From Nanobdellota archaeon (GTDB lineage: Archaea > Nanobdellota > Nanobdellia > SCGC-AAA011-G17 > PNOQ01), in the NCBI GenBank assembly GCA_018829185.1, contig JAHJUI010000001.1, forward strand, positions 1 through 56,337: 56,337 nt of DNA. Reading direction: 5' to 3'. The notes under the pieces were generated by a model. That model did no database searches and was not told the origin of the DNA. It saw nothing but the letters and a program-made list of their open reading frames with translations. Shown here one piece after another: positions 17,525-24,680 of this stretch. Each line of letters begins with the position of its first letter. The stretch's first letter is position 1. The position numbers were made by a program, and so were the translations under genes.

Positions 17525-18046
17525 ATGGCAAAAAATATTGAAATTAAAGGACTTTCTGAAAAAGAGATCAAAATAATCTCGGACTTTGAATTTAGAAAAA
17601 AATATTACTTCACCCGAGAAGATATTGCCAAACATTTTAAAAACAAAAAAGAGATGATAAATACTTTGTATAATTTAACCAAAAAGAAAAGAATAGTAAG
17701 GCTTAACAAAAATAAATACTTTTTAATTCCAATAAGGGCAAGGATTGGAAAATGGACAGATGACCCGTTTATAGTTGTAAATGAAGTCCTTAATGGAAAA
17801 GATTATTTTATTGGGGGGTGGGCAGCAGCAAATTACTGGAAATTAACAGATCAAATTCCCTTTAAGTATGATATTTACACAACAAGGAGACAGGGAAATT
17901 ATAAAATATTGGGAATTAATTTTATTTTTCATAGGACTACAAAAACAAATATAGAAAAAAGAAGTGTAATAAAAAAGGCAAATGGTGATCAATTTAGAGT
18001 ATTGGCTAAAAAGGAAACTAAAGAATGGATGAAATCAGAAAAATAA
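17525..18046 (+). CDS. abiEi: AbiEi-type antitoxin / transcriptional regulator
   Basis: A 173-residue protein with an N-terminal winged helix (about 20-75: FTREDIAKHFKNKKEMINTL ... RIVRLNKNKYFL) followed by the AbiEi core (GGWAAANYWKLTDQIP). AbiEi is the antitoxin of the type IV AbiE system and its own repressor. Gene order and a 22-base overlap with the toxin gene are as in known systems. It is shorter than many bacterial AbiEi proteins, so the C-terminal antitoxin domain may be reduced. Confidence 0.82.
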   Translation: MAKNIEIKGLSEKEIKIISDFEFRKKYYFTREDIAKHFKNKKEMINTLYNLTKKKRIVRLNKNKYFLIPIRARIGKWTDDPFIVVNEVLNGKDYFIGGWAAANYWKLTDQIPFKYDIYTTRRQGNYKILGINFIFHRTTKTNIEKRSVIKKANGDQFRVLAKKETKEWMKSEK

Positions 18047-18801
18047 GTATGGATGATTTAAAGGAAATCATTGCAAAGAAAGGTTTTACTTTGCCCTGGT
18101 TAATAAAGGATTACTATCTTAGTCTGATTCTTTATTTAATAAAAGATTTGGAAGGGATTTATTTCAAGGGGGGAACCGCACTAAACAAAATATTTCTTAA
18201 ACATTCAAGACTTTCTGAGGATATTGATTTTAGTGTAACAAAAGATGTTAAAAAGTTAAAATTAGAAATTTCTAAAATAATAATAGATTCCAAATTTTTT
18301 GAAAAAATTACTTATGATAAATCTGTTGAGGGATTTTTAAGAATAGTTGTTCATTACAATTTGGAAGGTCAAAAAGGCAATATCTTTATTGATTTGAATG
18401 AAAGAGCAAAACTAAGCTTGAAACCAGAAAAACATAAATTAAATCATTTTTATTCTAGTCTCATTCCTGAATTTTATGTGAATACTGTTGCAGAAGAAGA
18501 GTTAATTGCTGAAAAAATTGCTGCTTGCATTGGAAGAAATAAACCAAGAGATCATTTTGATGTTTATAAGCTAATTAAGGCAGGCATTCCTATTAATTTC
18601 AAACTTGTAAAGAAAAAGTGCCATGATTCTGGAACTGAGTTTTCTATAATAAAGATGTTTAATAATGCCAATAAACTGAAAAATAGGTGGGATAAAGATA
18701 TGATTTCTTTATTGGCTGAACCAATTTCTTTTAAGGAGGTTATACAATTTTTATCAAAACATTTTAAGTTGAAAGAGGAAAAAAAGAAATTAAAAAAATG
18801 A
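18025..18801 (+). CDS. abiEii: AbiEii nucleotidyltransferase toxin
   Basis: A 258-residue AbiEii/AbiGii family protein. The nucleotidyltransferase motif I FKGGTALNK (about 47-55) and the metal-binding LSEDIDFS (about 63-70) are intact, and a third motif with Glu/Lys lies at AEEELIAEKIAACIGRNKPRDHFDVYKL (shown in part). AbiEii toxins add nucleotides to tRNA or other targets and arrest growth, aborting phage infection. It overlaps abiEi and shares its promoter. Confidence 0.9.
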   Translation: MDEIRKISMDDLKEIIAKKGFTLPWLIKDYYLSLILYLIKDLEGIYFKGGTALNKIFLKHSRLSEDIDFSVTKDVKKLKLEISKIIIDSKFFEKITYDKSVEGFLRIVVHYNLEGQKGNIFIDLNERAKLSLKPEKHKLNHFYSSLIPEFYVNTVAEEELIAEKIAACIGRNKPRDHFDVYKLIKAGIPINFKLVKKKCHDSGTEFSIIKMFNNANKLKNRWDKDMISLLAEPISFKEVIQFLSKHFKLKEEKKKLKK

Positions 18802-18863
18802 AGTCAAAAGATATTTCTCAAACTATTGAAACTGTTAAAAACACTGGAGATTCAGGAGAATAA
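18798..18863 (+). CDS. Possible 21-residue peptide after abiEii
   Basis: An ATG overlaps the abiEii stop (ATGA) and opens a 21-codon frame ending in TAA. Coupled translation is possible, but the frame is short, has no known motif and could be chance. Confidence 0.25.
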   Translation: MKSKDISQTIETVKNTGDSGE

Positions 18864-18865
18864 AA

Positions 18866-18890
18866 AGTTTAATTTCTTTTTTATTTCTTA
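18866..18890 (+). terminator. T-rich terminator after abiE
   Basis: TTTAATTTCTTTTTTATTTCTT ends the abiE transcript. Nearly the same T-rich string recurs after each of the next three small genes (about 19345, 19692, 20099). Confidence 0.45.
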
Positions 18891-18900
18891 AATAAACAAC

Positions 18901-18943
18901 CGATTTTCTGGAATCGAAAGATTTAAAAGATTTTCTTGATTCT
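18901..18943 (+). promoter_or_regulatory. Shared operator-promoter module, copy 1
   Basis: GGAATC (18910-18915) and GATTCT (18938-18943) form an inverted repeat with a 22-base spacer that encloses a BRE/TATA core, GAAAGATTTAAAAGATTTT. CGATT ahead of the left arm can form a second hairpin with AATCG. The TATA element begins 7 bases after the left arm. Copies 2 and 3 keep both distances exactly. Confidence 0.7.
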
Positions 18944-18954
18944 CAATTTTTGCA

Positions 18955-19332
18955 ATGGTGGATAATAAACTTAAGAGATTTTTTACAACTGGGCAATATA
19001 CTTTTGATTATGCAGAAGGAAGTCTTTTTGGATATTTTAAAGGTCTTGCAAAATCTGCTGTTAGAGGGGTTTCTCTTGGTTTTTTAGCAGATACTTTGTT
19101 GAATAAATTAACAGATGGAGCGTGGGATAGTACATTTTTAACAGCAGCAGGGGGAATTGTTGATTTTGGGATGTTTGGCATCAGGTCTTTATATGTTTTT
19201 GGAATGAATAGTAGAAGTCCTGAAATTTATGAAGATTATAAATCTGTTTCATTAGAAGGAAATTTTAAGGAAATGAGAAAGTTGGCTGGCGAATATAATG
19301 AAGAAGAACGATTAAGAAGAGAAACAAACTGA
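18955..19332 (+). CDS. Operator-regulon gene 1, hypothetical membrane-associated
   Basis: A 125-residue protein, not recognised. It has Gly/Ala-rich hydrophobic stretches (about 22-48 and 58-85) flanked by charged ends, suggesting two to three weak membrane or amphipathic helices, and an acidic soluble tail. It lies just after copy 1 of the shared operator; the transcript start would be only a few bases before the ATG. Confidence 0.6.
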   Translation: MVDNKLKRFFTTGQYTFDYAEGSLFGYFKGLAKSAVRGVSLGFLADTLLNKLTDGAWDSTFLTAAGGIVDFGMFGIRSLYVFGMNSRSPEIYEDYKSVSLEGNFKEMRKLAGEYNEEERLRRETN

Positions 19333-19377
19333 AAACCTTTTGAAATTTCTTTATTTCTTAAAAAATAAATAAACAGC

Positions 19378-19420
19378 CAATTTGCTGGAATCGAAAGCTT
19401 TAAAAGATTTTCTGGGTTCC
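19378..19420 (+). promoter_or_regulatory. Shared operator-promoter module, copy 2
   Basis: GGAATC (19387-19392) and GGTTCC (19415-19420) again with a 22-base spacer; the TATA core TTTAAA is at 19399. The right arm differs from copy 3 (GATTCC) but pairing with the left arm is kept through a G-T pair. Confidence 0.7.
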
Positions 19421-19446
19421 GTGTTTTAAGGTGATAGGAGATTAAA

Positions 19447-19686
19447 ATGAAAAAAAGAATATTAGTAGAATTAGCAAATACACATGATATAGATGGACTT
19501 TTTTCAAAATTAATTGGAGAGCAAATAACTGTAAGAAAAATAACTGGTAGCACTAATTGGATAGAAGTTCTTGCTGTTCAAGGAACACAATATATAGTAC
19601 TTAATGACCCAACTGATGAAAGCAGAGCAGGAATACACCCTTATGGAACAGATCTTGTTTATTGGGTACATTGTTGTAAAGAGTAA
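19447..19686 (+). CDS. Operator-regulon gene 2, small soluble protein
   Basis: A 79-residue protein with predicted short beta strands (ITVRKITGSTNWIEVLAVQG, then QYIVLNDP), an SH3-like look, and a C-terminal HCC. Not recognised. The start is set by a ribosome site GATAGGAG nine bases upstream. It has its own operator copy, so it is not simply co-transcribed with gene 1. Confidence 0.6.
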   Translation: MKKRILVELANTHDIDGLFSKLIGEQITVRKITGSTNWIEVLAVQGTQYIVLNDPTDESRAGIHPYGTDLVYWVHCCKE

Positions 19687-19734
19687 TCATAATTTCTTTT
19701 TTATTTCTTAAAAAACATATAACACAACAACTAC

Positions 19735-19777
19735 CGATTTGCTGGAATCGAAAGGTTTAAAAGATTTCATAGATTCC
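19735..19777 (+). promoter_or_regulatory. Shared operator-promoter module, copy 3
   Basis: GGAATC (19744-19749) and GATTCC (19772-19777) form a perfect 6-bp inverted repeat with a 22-base spacer around GAAAGGTTTAAAAGATTTC; CGATT (19735-19739) pairs with AATCG (19746-19750). Confidence 0.72.
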
Positions 19778-19804
19778 CACTTTTACTTTTAAGGGGGTAT
19801 TAAA

Positions 19805-20098
19805 ATGGCGGAAACTAAAAGATTATCACTAAGTGGTTTTTTTGGATTATTATCTGCGGGTGCTGGGGTAGGTGGATTAACAGCAATAATAGAGAATTTG
19901 GGAGAGAGAGCAGTTGTGATGAATGCTTATTTAGCAAACGTACAAGAAATAAATCATGAAACCATTCAGTCTTCATTAGAATTAGCAGGTAGTGTGGGTT
20001 ATACCGGTGCAGCCATAGGAATGGTAATCTGTGGTATTGCTGGAGTAGCTGCGGCTTACTCTAATTATGTGGCAAACAATGAAAATGTTTTCAAATAA
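19805..20098 (+). CDS. Operator-regulon gene 3, small membrane protein
   Basis: A 97-residue protein with two Gly/Ala-rich membrane helices (about 10-30 and 65-88) joined by a soluble helix. The size and shape recall holins or small pore-forming proteins, but no family is recognised. AGGGGGT upstream sets the start. It follows operator copy 3. Confidence 0.62.
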   Translation: MAETKRLSLSGFFGLLSAGAGVGGLTAIIENLGERAVVMNAYLANVQEINHETIQSSLELAGSVGYTGAAIGMVICGIAGVAAAYSNYVANNENVFK

Positions 20099-20342
20099 TT
20101 TCTTTTTTATTTCTTAAAAAACAGCCAGCCCAAATAAGAGAACAATTCTTTTTTGTGCAAAAACGCCTATTAAATGTGCAAAAACTCTTTATACACAAGG
20201 TTGATAAAGACATTTTAAATTTCTATTTCATCTCAAATATCATTACTAATTCGTAATAATCAAACAAAAATATTTATAAATCAAATTCTTCTAAAAACAA
20301 ATGTGTATACTTTCACAATCTTCTTCTGACGTCGATTTAAAT
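20099..20342. other. Intergenic region with short repeats
   Basis: No gene is visible. It begins with the T-rich terminator shared by the regulon genes, then shows a 12-base direct repeat containing TGTGCAAAAAC (about 20155 and 20179), a palindrome ATTACTAATTCGTAAT (about 20242) and a TATA-like TTTATAAATC (about 20271). Confidence 0.35.
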
Positions 20343-20450
20343 AACAAAACTGTGAAAAGGTGTTATTCGGGAAAATAACTAAGAAAAATTCCCTTCTTTT
20401 GCCATTTAAGGCTAAATTTTACTTCTATTTGCGAATCGCAACCAAAATTT
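20343..20450 (+). repeat. Dispersed repeat R2, copy a
   Basis: About 110 bases that recur in diverged form at 22238-22347. Shared blocks, in order: ACAAAACTGTGAAAAGGT, GGGAAAATAACTA, GAAAAATTC, CTTTTGCCATTTAA and GAATCG. Copy a can form GTTATT/AATAAC. A 63-codon frame that overlaps it is not conserved in copy b, so I read it as noncoding. Confidence 0.6.
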
Positions 20451-20466
20451 GGGATAAAACTTCCAC

Positions 20467-20490
20467 GCCGAACGCAACTCTAAACACTTA
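20467..20490 (+). repeat. Dispersed repeat R1, partial copy c
   Basis: GCCGAACGCAACTCTAAAC plus ACTTA matches the 3' part of R1 copies a and b with one difference. It lies just after R2 copy a, whereas at 22 kb R1 comes before R2. Confidence 0.6.
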
Positions 20491-20560
20491 TAACACAAAT
20501 AAAGCTTACAAAAGTAAATTAGTTAGTGAATTTCAAAAGAACAACTTCTAATCAAACTTA

Positions 20561-21496
20561 TTACTTCAACTTTTTCTTTAACTCTTTATATTCTTTCATA
20601 TAAAGCTTTATTGTAGGCTTTAAATCGCGACCTTCCTCGTAAGCCTTTAAAGATTCATAATACTCAATTCTATTATTAACACCAATATTGATTGGTGGCA
20701 AGCTATGTTTAATAAGTATATTATTTAATAAAATTCTTCCAACTCTACCATTTCCATCTCTAAATGGATGAATATTTTCAAATTGGTTATGAACAACCGC
20801 TCCAAGCACTAATCCTGGATATTTTGTTTTATTATTGTTATACCACTCAATTAATTCGCTAAGGAGATGAACTATCCTTGGAGGGGATGCTCCTTCGTGG
20901 ATAATATTTCCTTTACTATTAATCACAACTACATCTTCACCTTTTTTCCTTAGTTTTCCAGCAAATTGTTCAGAGTTTTTGAATATAATTTTATGTATTT
21001 TCTTTATAAATTCTAATGAAATGTGTTCCTTTGTAGTTCTAATATAAGAAATTGCTTCATTCACACCAAAAGCTTCGGCAATATCTTCTTTTGATCTATC
21101 TGGCCACTTGTCTTTTTCTAACAAGTCTTTTACTTCTTTTTGGTTTAATTTGCTTCCTTCTATTGCATTAGTATTATAGACAAATATTTCCGAAAATTCT
21201 TTCCAATCTTGTTTTGAAAGATGTGTTATTTTTAAAGGAATTTCTTTTTCTAAAGTTTTGATTTCTTCTATTTCTTCCTTAGATAATTCAAAGTGTAAAG
21301 GATCTTTTATAATATTATATTTGTGCATTTCTTCTAAGATCAACTTTTCTGCAATTTCTTTCCTTTCATTTAATTTTTCTTTTTTTAAATCCTGGCCCAA
21401 ATATTTTCTGAATTTATGGACTTTTGATCCCTCCCTATAAGAATGAGCTAAAAAATATTTAATTCGTTTTCCAACTTTCCTTTTTTCAATATGCAT
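20561..21496 (-). CDS. Fic family AMPylase
   Basis: A 311-residue Fic/DOC protein that should transfer AMP to a hydroxyl side chain of a target protein. The complete active motif HPFRDGNGR is at 243-251. The inhibitory helix motif [S/T]xxxE[G/N] is present as TNAIEG at 109-114, N-terminal to the core, so this is a class II, self-inhibited Fic. Residues 1-90 form an extra basic then helical region. The gene is alone on its strand in the accessory island next to abiE, which fits a role in stress or defence. Its promoter carries a repeat operator. Confidence 0.92.
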   Translation of the reverse strand: MHIEKRKVGKRIKYFLAHSYREGSKVHKFRKYLGQDLKKEKLNERKEIAEKLILEEMHKYNIIKDPLHFELSKEEIEEIKTLEKEIPLKITHLSKQDWKEFSEIFVYNTNAIEGSKLNQKEVKDLLEKDKWPDRSKEDIAEAFGVNEAISYIRTTKEHISLEFIKKIHKIIFKNSEQFAGKLRKKGEDVVVINSKGNIIHEGASPPRIVHLLSELIEWYNNNKTKYPGLVLGAVVHNQFENIHPFRDGNGRVGRILLNNILIKHSLPPINIGVNNRIEYYESLKAYEEGRDLKPTIKLYMKEYKELKKKLK

Positions 21497-21508
21497 AACT
21501 ATTATTTA

Positions 21509-21571
21509 GGTGACTACATATTTAAAGGTTTCGGTCTTAGGTGACTACATTTTACTAATTTTGTAGTCACC
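21509..21571 (-). promoter_or_regulatory. Fic promoter with three GGTGACTAC operator sites
   Basis: Two direct copies of GGTGACTACAT (21509-21519 and 21540-21550, 31 bases apart, near three helical turns) and one inverted copy GTAGTCACC (21563-21571). The minus-strand TATA element CCTTTAAATA lies between the first two sites, so a bound repressor would block transcription. No regulator gene is adjacent. Confidence 0.68.
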
Positions 21572-21596
21572 AAAAATGCAATAAAAGATATTGTGT

Positions 21597-21631
21597 AATT
21601 GGCCACAGGCCAGCCGAGCGCAACTCTAAAC
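21597..21631 (+). repeat. 35-bp direct repeat R1, copy a
   Basis: Identical over 35 bases to 22166-22200. It begins AATTGGCCACAGGCCA, which holds a TGGCC-ACA-GGCCA hairpin, and ends with CGCAACTCTAAAC. The two copies flank tspO. Confidence 0.9.
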
Positions 21632-21666
21632 AAACATTTAAAAACAATTAAAATAATTAAACTTAA

Positions 21667-22128
21667 ATGAAAAACATCCTAAAACTAATCATCGCATTAG
21701 TAATCTGCCAATTAGCAGGCGGAATAGGATCTTTATTCAATATAGTTTCTATATCAACTTGGTACACAACTCTAGTAAAACCAAGTTTCAATCCACCAAA
21801 CTGGATATTTGCTCCTGTTTGGATATTCTTATTTTTGTTAATGGGAATTTCATTATACCTAATATGGACAAGTAAAGGAAAACACAAATATGCAATAAAA
21901 TTATTCTCCATCCAATTACTATTAAATGTTCTATGGAGTGCTTTATTCTTTGGCATAAAATGCCCTATATGCGCATTCGTTGAAATAATAATCTTATGGA
22001 TATTTATCTTATTAACAATGCTAGAATTTTACAAAATCAACAAAACAGCTGGATACTTACTGATCCCTTATCTAGTTTGGGTAACCTTCGCAGCAATCTT
22101 AAACTTCTTTTTATTTATTTTAAATTAA
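21667..22128 (+). CDS. tspO: TspO/MBR family membrane protein
   Basis: A 153-residue TspO homologue with five predicted membrane helices. Family marks are the start KLIIALVICQLAGGIGS, WYTTLVKPSFNPPNWIFAPVW (given in part; the WY..L.KP...PP.W.F.PVW pattern) and an Asn-rich fourth helix, NVLWSALFFG. TspO binds porphyrins and related ligands; its role in archaea is unclear. It is alone between two exact 35-bp repeats, so it may be a mobile cassette. Confidence 0.93.
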   Translation: MKNILKLIIALVICQLAGGIGSLFNIVSISTWYTTLVKPSFNPPNWIFAPVWIFLFLLMGISLYLIWTSKGKHKYAIKLFSIQLLLNVLWSALFFGIKCPICAFVEIIILWIFILLTMLEFYKINKTAGYLLIPYLVWVTFAAILNFFLFILN

Positions 22129-22165
22129 TCTGAAAAATTGTTAAAAACTAACTTTTATTTTTTCT

Positions 22166-22200
22166 AATTGGCCACAGGCCAGCCGAGCGCAACTCTAAAC
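22166..22200 (+). repeat. 35-bp direct repeat R1, copy b
   Basis: Exact copy of 21597-21631, 38 bases after the tspO stop, followed 37 bases later by R2 copy b. Confidence 0.9.
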
Positions 22201-22237
22201 ACTTAAAACAAACACTTCTTTATGAAGTTTATAATAA

Positions 22238-22347
22238 AACAAAACTGTGAAAAGGTATTACTAGGGAAAATAACTACGAAAAATTCTCTCCTTTTGCCAT
22301 TTAAAGGTCAATTTGACCCCCGTTTGGGAATCGTAGACAGAATTTGC
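22238..22347 (+). repeat. Dispersed repeat R2, copy b
   Basis: Diverged copy of 20343-20450, in the same orientation, with the same order of shared blocks. Roughly two thirds to three quarters of the bases agree by eye. Confidence 0.6.
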
Positions 22348-22661
22348 CTTTAAAGCTTGTAAAGCACTTTCCTTGCCCTGCGCTGCCTTGAGAGCTCTAC
22401 ACGTAAAAAAGAAAATCTATTTTTTAATGTAACTTTTTTTGTACTTATTACTTTGGTATTTTGGTTGAAAAAAGGAGATTAACCCTTAATAATCTGTACT
22501 TATCATTATTTTTATTGGTTTAATATTTACTTTAATTGAAATGTAAGTATAATTTTATTAGTTGTTTTTAGGATAAAATTAATATAAATCACTTTTTACA
22601 CAAGAACTACTTTATACACCAAGTTTTTTAACCCGGCTTTGTGTAAATAGTTTTAAGTTAG
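22348..22661. other. Gene-free AT-rich stretch
   Basis: No gene is visible. The one structure seen is a 9-bp inverted repeat, TTTACACAA (22595-22603) with TTGTGTAAA (22639-22647), just before the RHH remnant. Confidence 0.35.
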
Positions 22662-22775
22662 CTTACTTTTACACAGAAAATTGATGAATTGATAAAAAGT
22701 TCTAAAAAAGGTTATAGGTCTAGAGCAGAGGTTGTGAGTGATGCTGTTAGAAGGCTATTAGATTCTAAAAAGTAA
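22662..22775 (+). pseudogene. Ribbon-helix-helix (CopG-type) gene remnant
   Basis: A frame without a start codon encodes about 37 residues ending at TAA (22773): KIDELIKSSKKGYRSRAEVV, then SDAVRRLLDSKK. This is the helix-turn-helix half of an RHH DNA-binding protein, with the typical SRAEVV...A.R.LL spacing. A TAG lies a few codons upstream in frame and the N-terminal beta strand is missing, so it is truncated. It may be the remains of an antitoxin. Confidence 0.65.
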
Positions 22776-22860
22776 TTCTATTATCAATTTTTAAAATAAC
22801 TTATGGAGGTTCTAAAATTGAATAGAAAGCTTTAAAATATTTGAAATTTAAGAAAGAAGT

Positions 22861-23634
22861 ATGTCTAAAAAAGAAAAAACAAAGAACATAACTGGCTGGC
22901 TGTTATTTTTTATTATAACCTTAGTGATAATTAGTCCTTTTCTAAATCTTTATACTCTTTTTACACAACTAGAATCTTTGGGATTTGCTAGCATAATAGA
23001 ATCATTGGCAATGGTAAGTTTGTTTATTTTAGCAGGTATATTCTTATGGAAGAAAAAACCATATGCTTTAAGATTCGCAAAGGTTTTCTTGATTACCCAA
23101 GGAGCCATAAATGTAGGCATGTTCTTTTTTTATTCTTATTCTCCTAAGGCTAATTTATTTTCATTTTTTGGTTATTTCCTAGTATGGGCCCTTTACTTAT
23201 ATAATTCAAAAAAAGTGAAAAAGATTTATGGTAATTTAAAAGAAAAGTCATCTGGCCTTCAAATATGGCCAATTCTTGCAATTATATATGCATTTATATT
23301 TAATATTTTTGGGATAATTTTTTCTGTTATTGCATTAATTAATATTTCAAAGAATAAAAAATTAAAAGGTTTTGCATTGTCAATAGTTGCTTTAGTAATT
23401 TCAATTATAGTCTTTGGGGGGTTCTTAGCATATGGATTTTTAGCAGTTATCAATGAAGGTTCAGGAGTGCCTGAAGAGATTGAAATACCCTGCCATGATT
23501 ATTGTTATGATGTTTCTGGTGCTGTAGAGTATAGTATGGAATATAATGTTATAGAAGAAAGTTATATGTGCTCTTGTTTAGATGAATTTTCGGGTGTTAT
23601 AGAGCAAAAAGTATATCCCTATATCCAAAATTAA
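22861..23634 (+). CDS. DUF2569-like plus DUF4190-like membrane protein
   Basis: A 257-residue membrane protein. Residues 12-115 have four helices and a DUF2569-like start (ITGWLLFFIITLVIISPFLN); residues 130-200 have two further helices with the DUF4190-like SVIALINISK and GFALSIVALVIS. A C-terminal outside domain holds four Cys (CHDYCYD ... CSC). Function unknown. The fusion of two small membrane domains is notable but not unique. Confidence 0.65.
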   Translation: MSKKEKTKNITGWLLFFIITLVIISPFLNLYTLFTQLESLGFASIIESLAMVSLFILAGIFLWKKKPYALRFAKVFLITQGAINVGMFFFYSYSPKANLFSFFGYFLVWALYLYNSKKVKKIYGNLKEKSSGLQIWPILAIIYAFIFNIFGIIFSVIALINISKNKKLKGFALSIVALVISIIVFGGFLAYGFLAVINEGSGVPEEIEIPCHDYCYDVSGAVEYSMEYNVIEESYMCSCLDEFSGVIEQKVYPYIQN

Positions 23635-23653
23635 ACATTTTTTAACCCAAAAC

Positions 23654-23664
23654 CTTTATAAAAC
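23654..23664 (+). promoter_or_regulatory. Glycan operon promoter
   Basis: CCTTTATAAAA, a BRE/TATA type element about 65 bases ahead of the first glycosyltransferase gene; the leader holds a purine-rich AAGGGG before the ATG. No further promoter of this quality is seen inside the operon. Confidence 0.5.
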
Positions 23665-23726
23665 AAGGGCATTATTAGTTTTTTTGTAATAAGAATCAGT
23701 TTAGGGGTGTTTAAGGGGCTAATGAA

Positions 23727-24674
23727 ATGAAACTTGTAATCAATATTCCTTGTTATAATGAAGAAAAAACTCTTCCTTTAGTTTTAAGAGAATTACCTAA
23801 AAAGATTAAAGGAGTAAGTGAGATAATAGTTCAAATCGTTGATGATGGTTCTACAGACAAAACAGTTGCAGTTGCTAAGAAATTAGGCGTTAAAAACATA
23901 ATTATTCATAAGAAAAACAAAGGATTAGGCATTGCCTTTAAACATGGAATGCAAGCTGCTTTGGATTTAGGGGCAGATATCTTTGTTAATACTGATGCAG
24001 ACAATCAATACCCTTCTAAGTACATTCCAGCCCTAGTTGAGCCTGTTGTTAAGCAAAGAGCAGATTTAGTCATTGGAAATAGAAAACCTTGGAAGGTTAA
24101 GCATTTTTCACCATTAAAAAGAGGACTTCAATGGTTTGGTAATGGGCTTACTAGGAAGATTTTGGGTAGTAATGTTCCAGATACAGTTTCAGGTTTTAGA
24201 GCTTATAGTAAAGATGCAATGTTAAGGATTAATGTTGTTACAAAGTTTAGTTATGTTTTAGATACAATAATGCAGGCAGTTCAAAAAGATCTAAGAATAG
24301 AATCTATTGAGATTAGTACAAATGCTCCAACAAGAGATTCAAGATTATTTAAAAATATTTTTCAACATATGCAAAAGTCTGGAGTGAATTTGATTAGGAT
24401 ATTTTACCTTTATGAGCCTTTGAAGACTTTTCTTTATGCTTCATTAGTTCCTTTTGTTTTAGGTTTAGCATTATTGATTAGGTGGTTTTACTTTTATTTT
24501 AATAACTTAGGGGGAGGAAATCTCCAATCTTTGATTATGTCTTTGATATTATTGATTACAGCTGGTTTATTGTTTGGATTAGGTATTATAGGAGATTCAA
24601 TGAAAGCAAATAGAATGTTAATAGAAGATACTTTGTATAGTTTAAAAAAGAAAGATTATGATGTGAGGAAGTGA
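23727..24674 (+). CDS. GT2 family glycosyltransferase
   Basis: A 315-residue family 2 glycosyltransferase of the dolichol-phosphate-sugar synthase type. Nucleotide-sugar binding residues appear in IPCYNEEKTL and VDDGSTDKT near the start, followed by NTDADNQYPS (the DxD region). The C-terminal 80 residues hold two membrane helices, anchoring it to the inner face of the membrane. It opens a nine-gene glycan operon and may charge a lipid carrier with the first sugar. Confidence 0.92.
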   Translation: MKLVINIPCYNEEKTLPLVLRELPKKIKGVSEIIVQIVDDGSTDKTVAVAKKLGVKNIIIHKKNKGLGIAFKHGMQAALDLGADIFVNTDADNQYPSKYIPALVEPVVKQRADLVIGNRKPWKVKHFSPLKRGLQWFGNGLTRKILGSNVPDTVSGFRAYSKDAMLRINVVTKFSYVLDTIMQAVQKDLRIESIEISTNAPTRDSRLFKNIFQHMQKSGVNLIRIFYLYEPLKTFLYASLVPFVLGLALLIRWFYFYFNNLGGGNLQSLIMSLILLITAGLLFGLGIIGDSMKANRMLIEDTLYSLKKKDYDVRK

Positions 24675-24680
24675 AAGAGA

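Noticed and set aside
20360-20551. A 63-codon frame over the first R2 repeat
   Set aside because: The second R2 copy does not keep the frame, there is no ribosome site, and composition is not protein-like.
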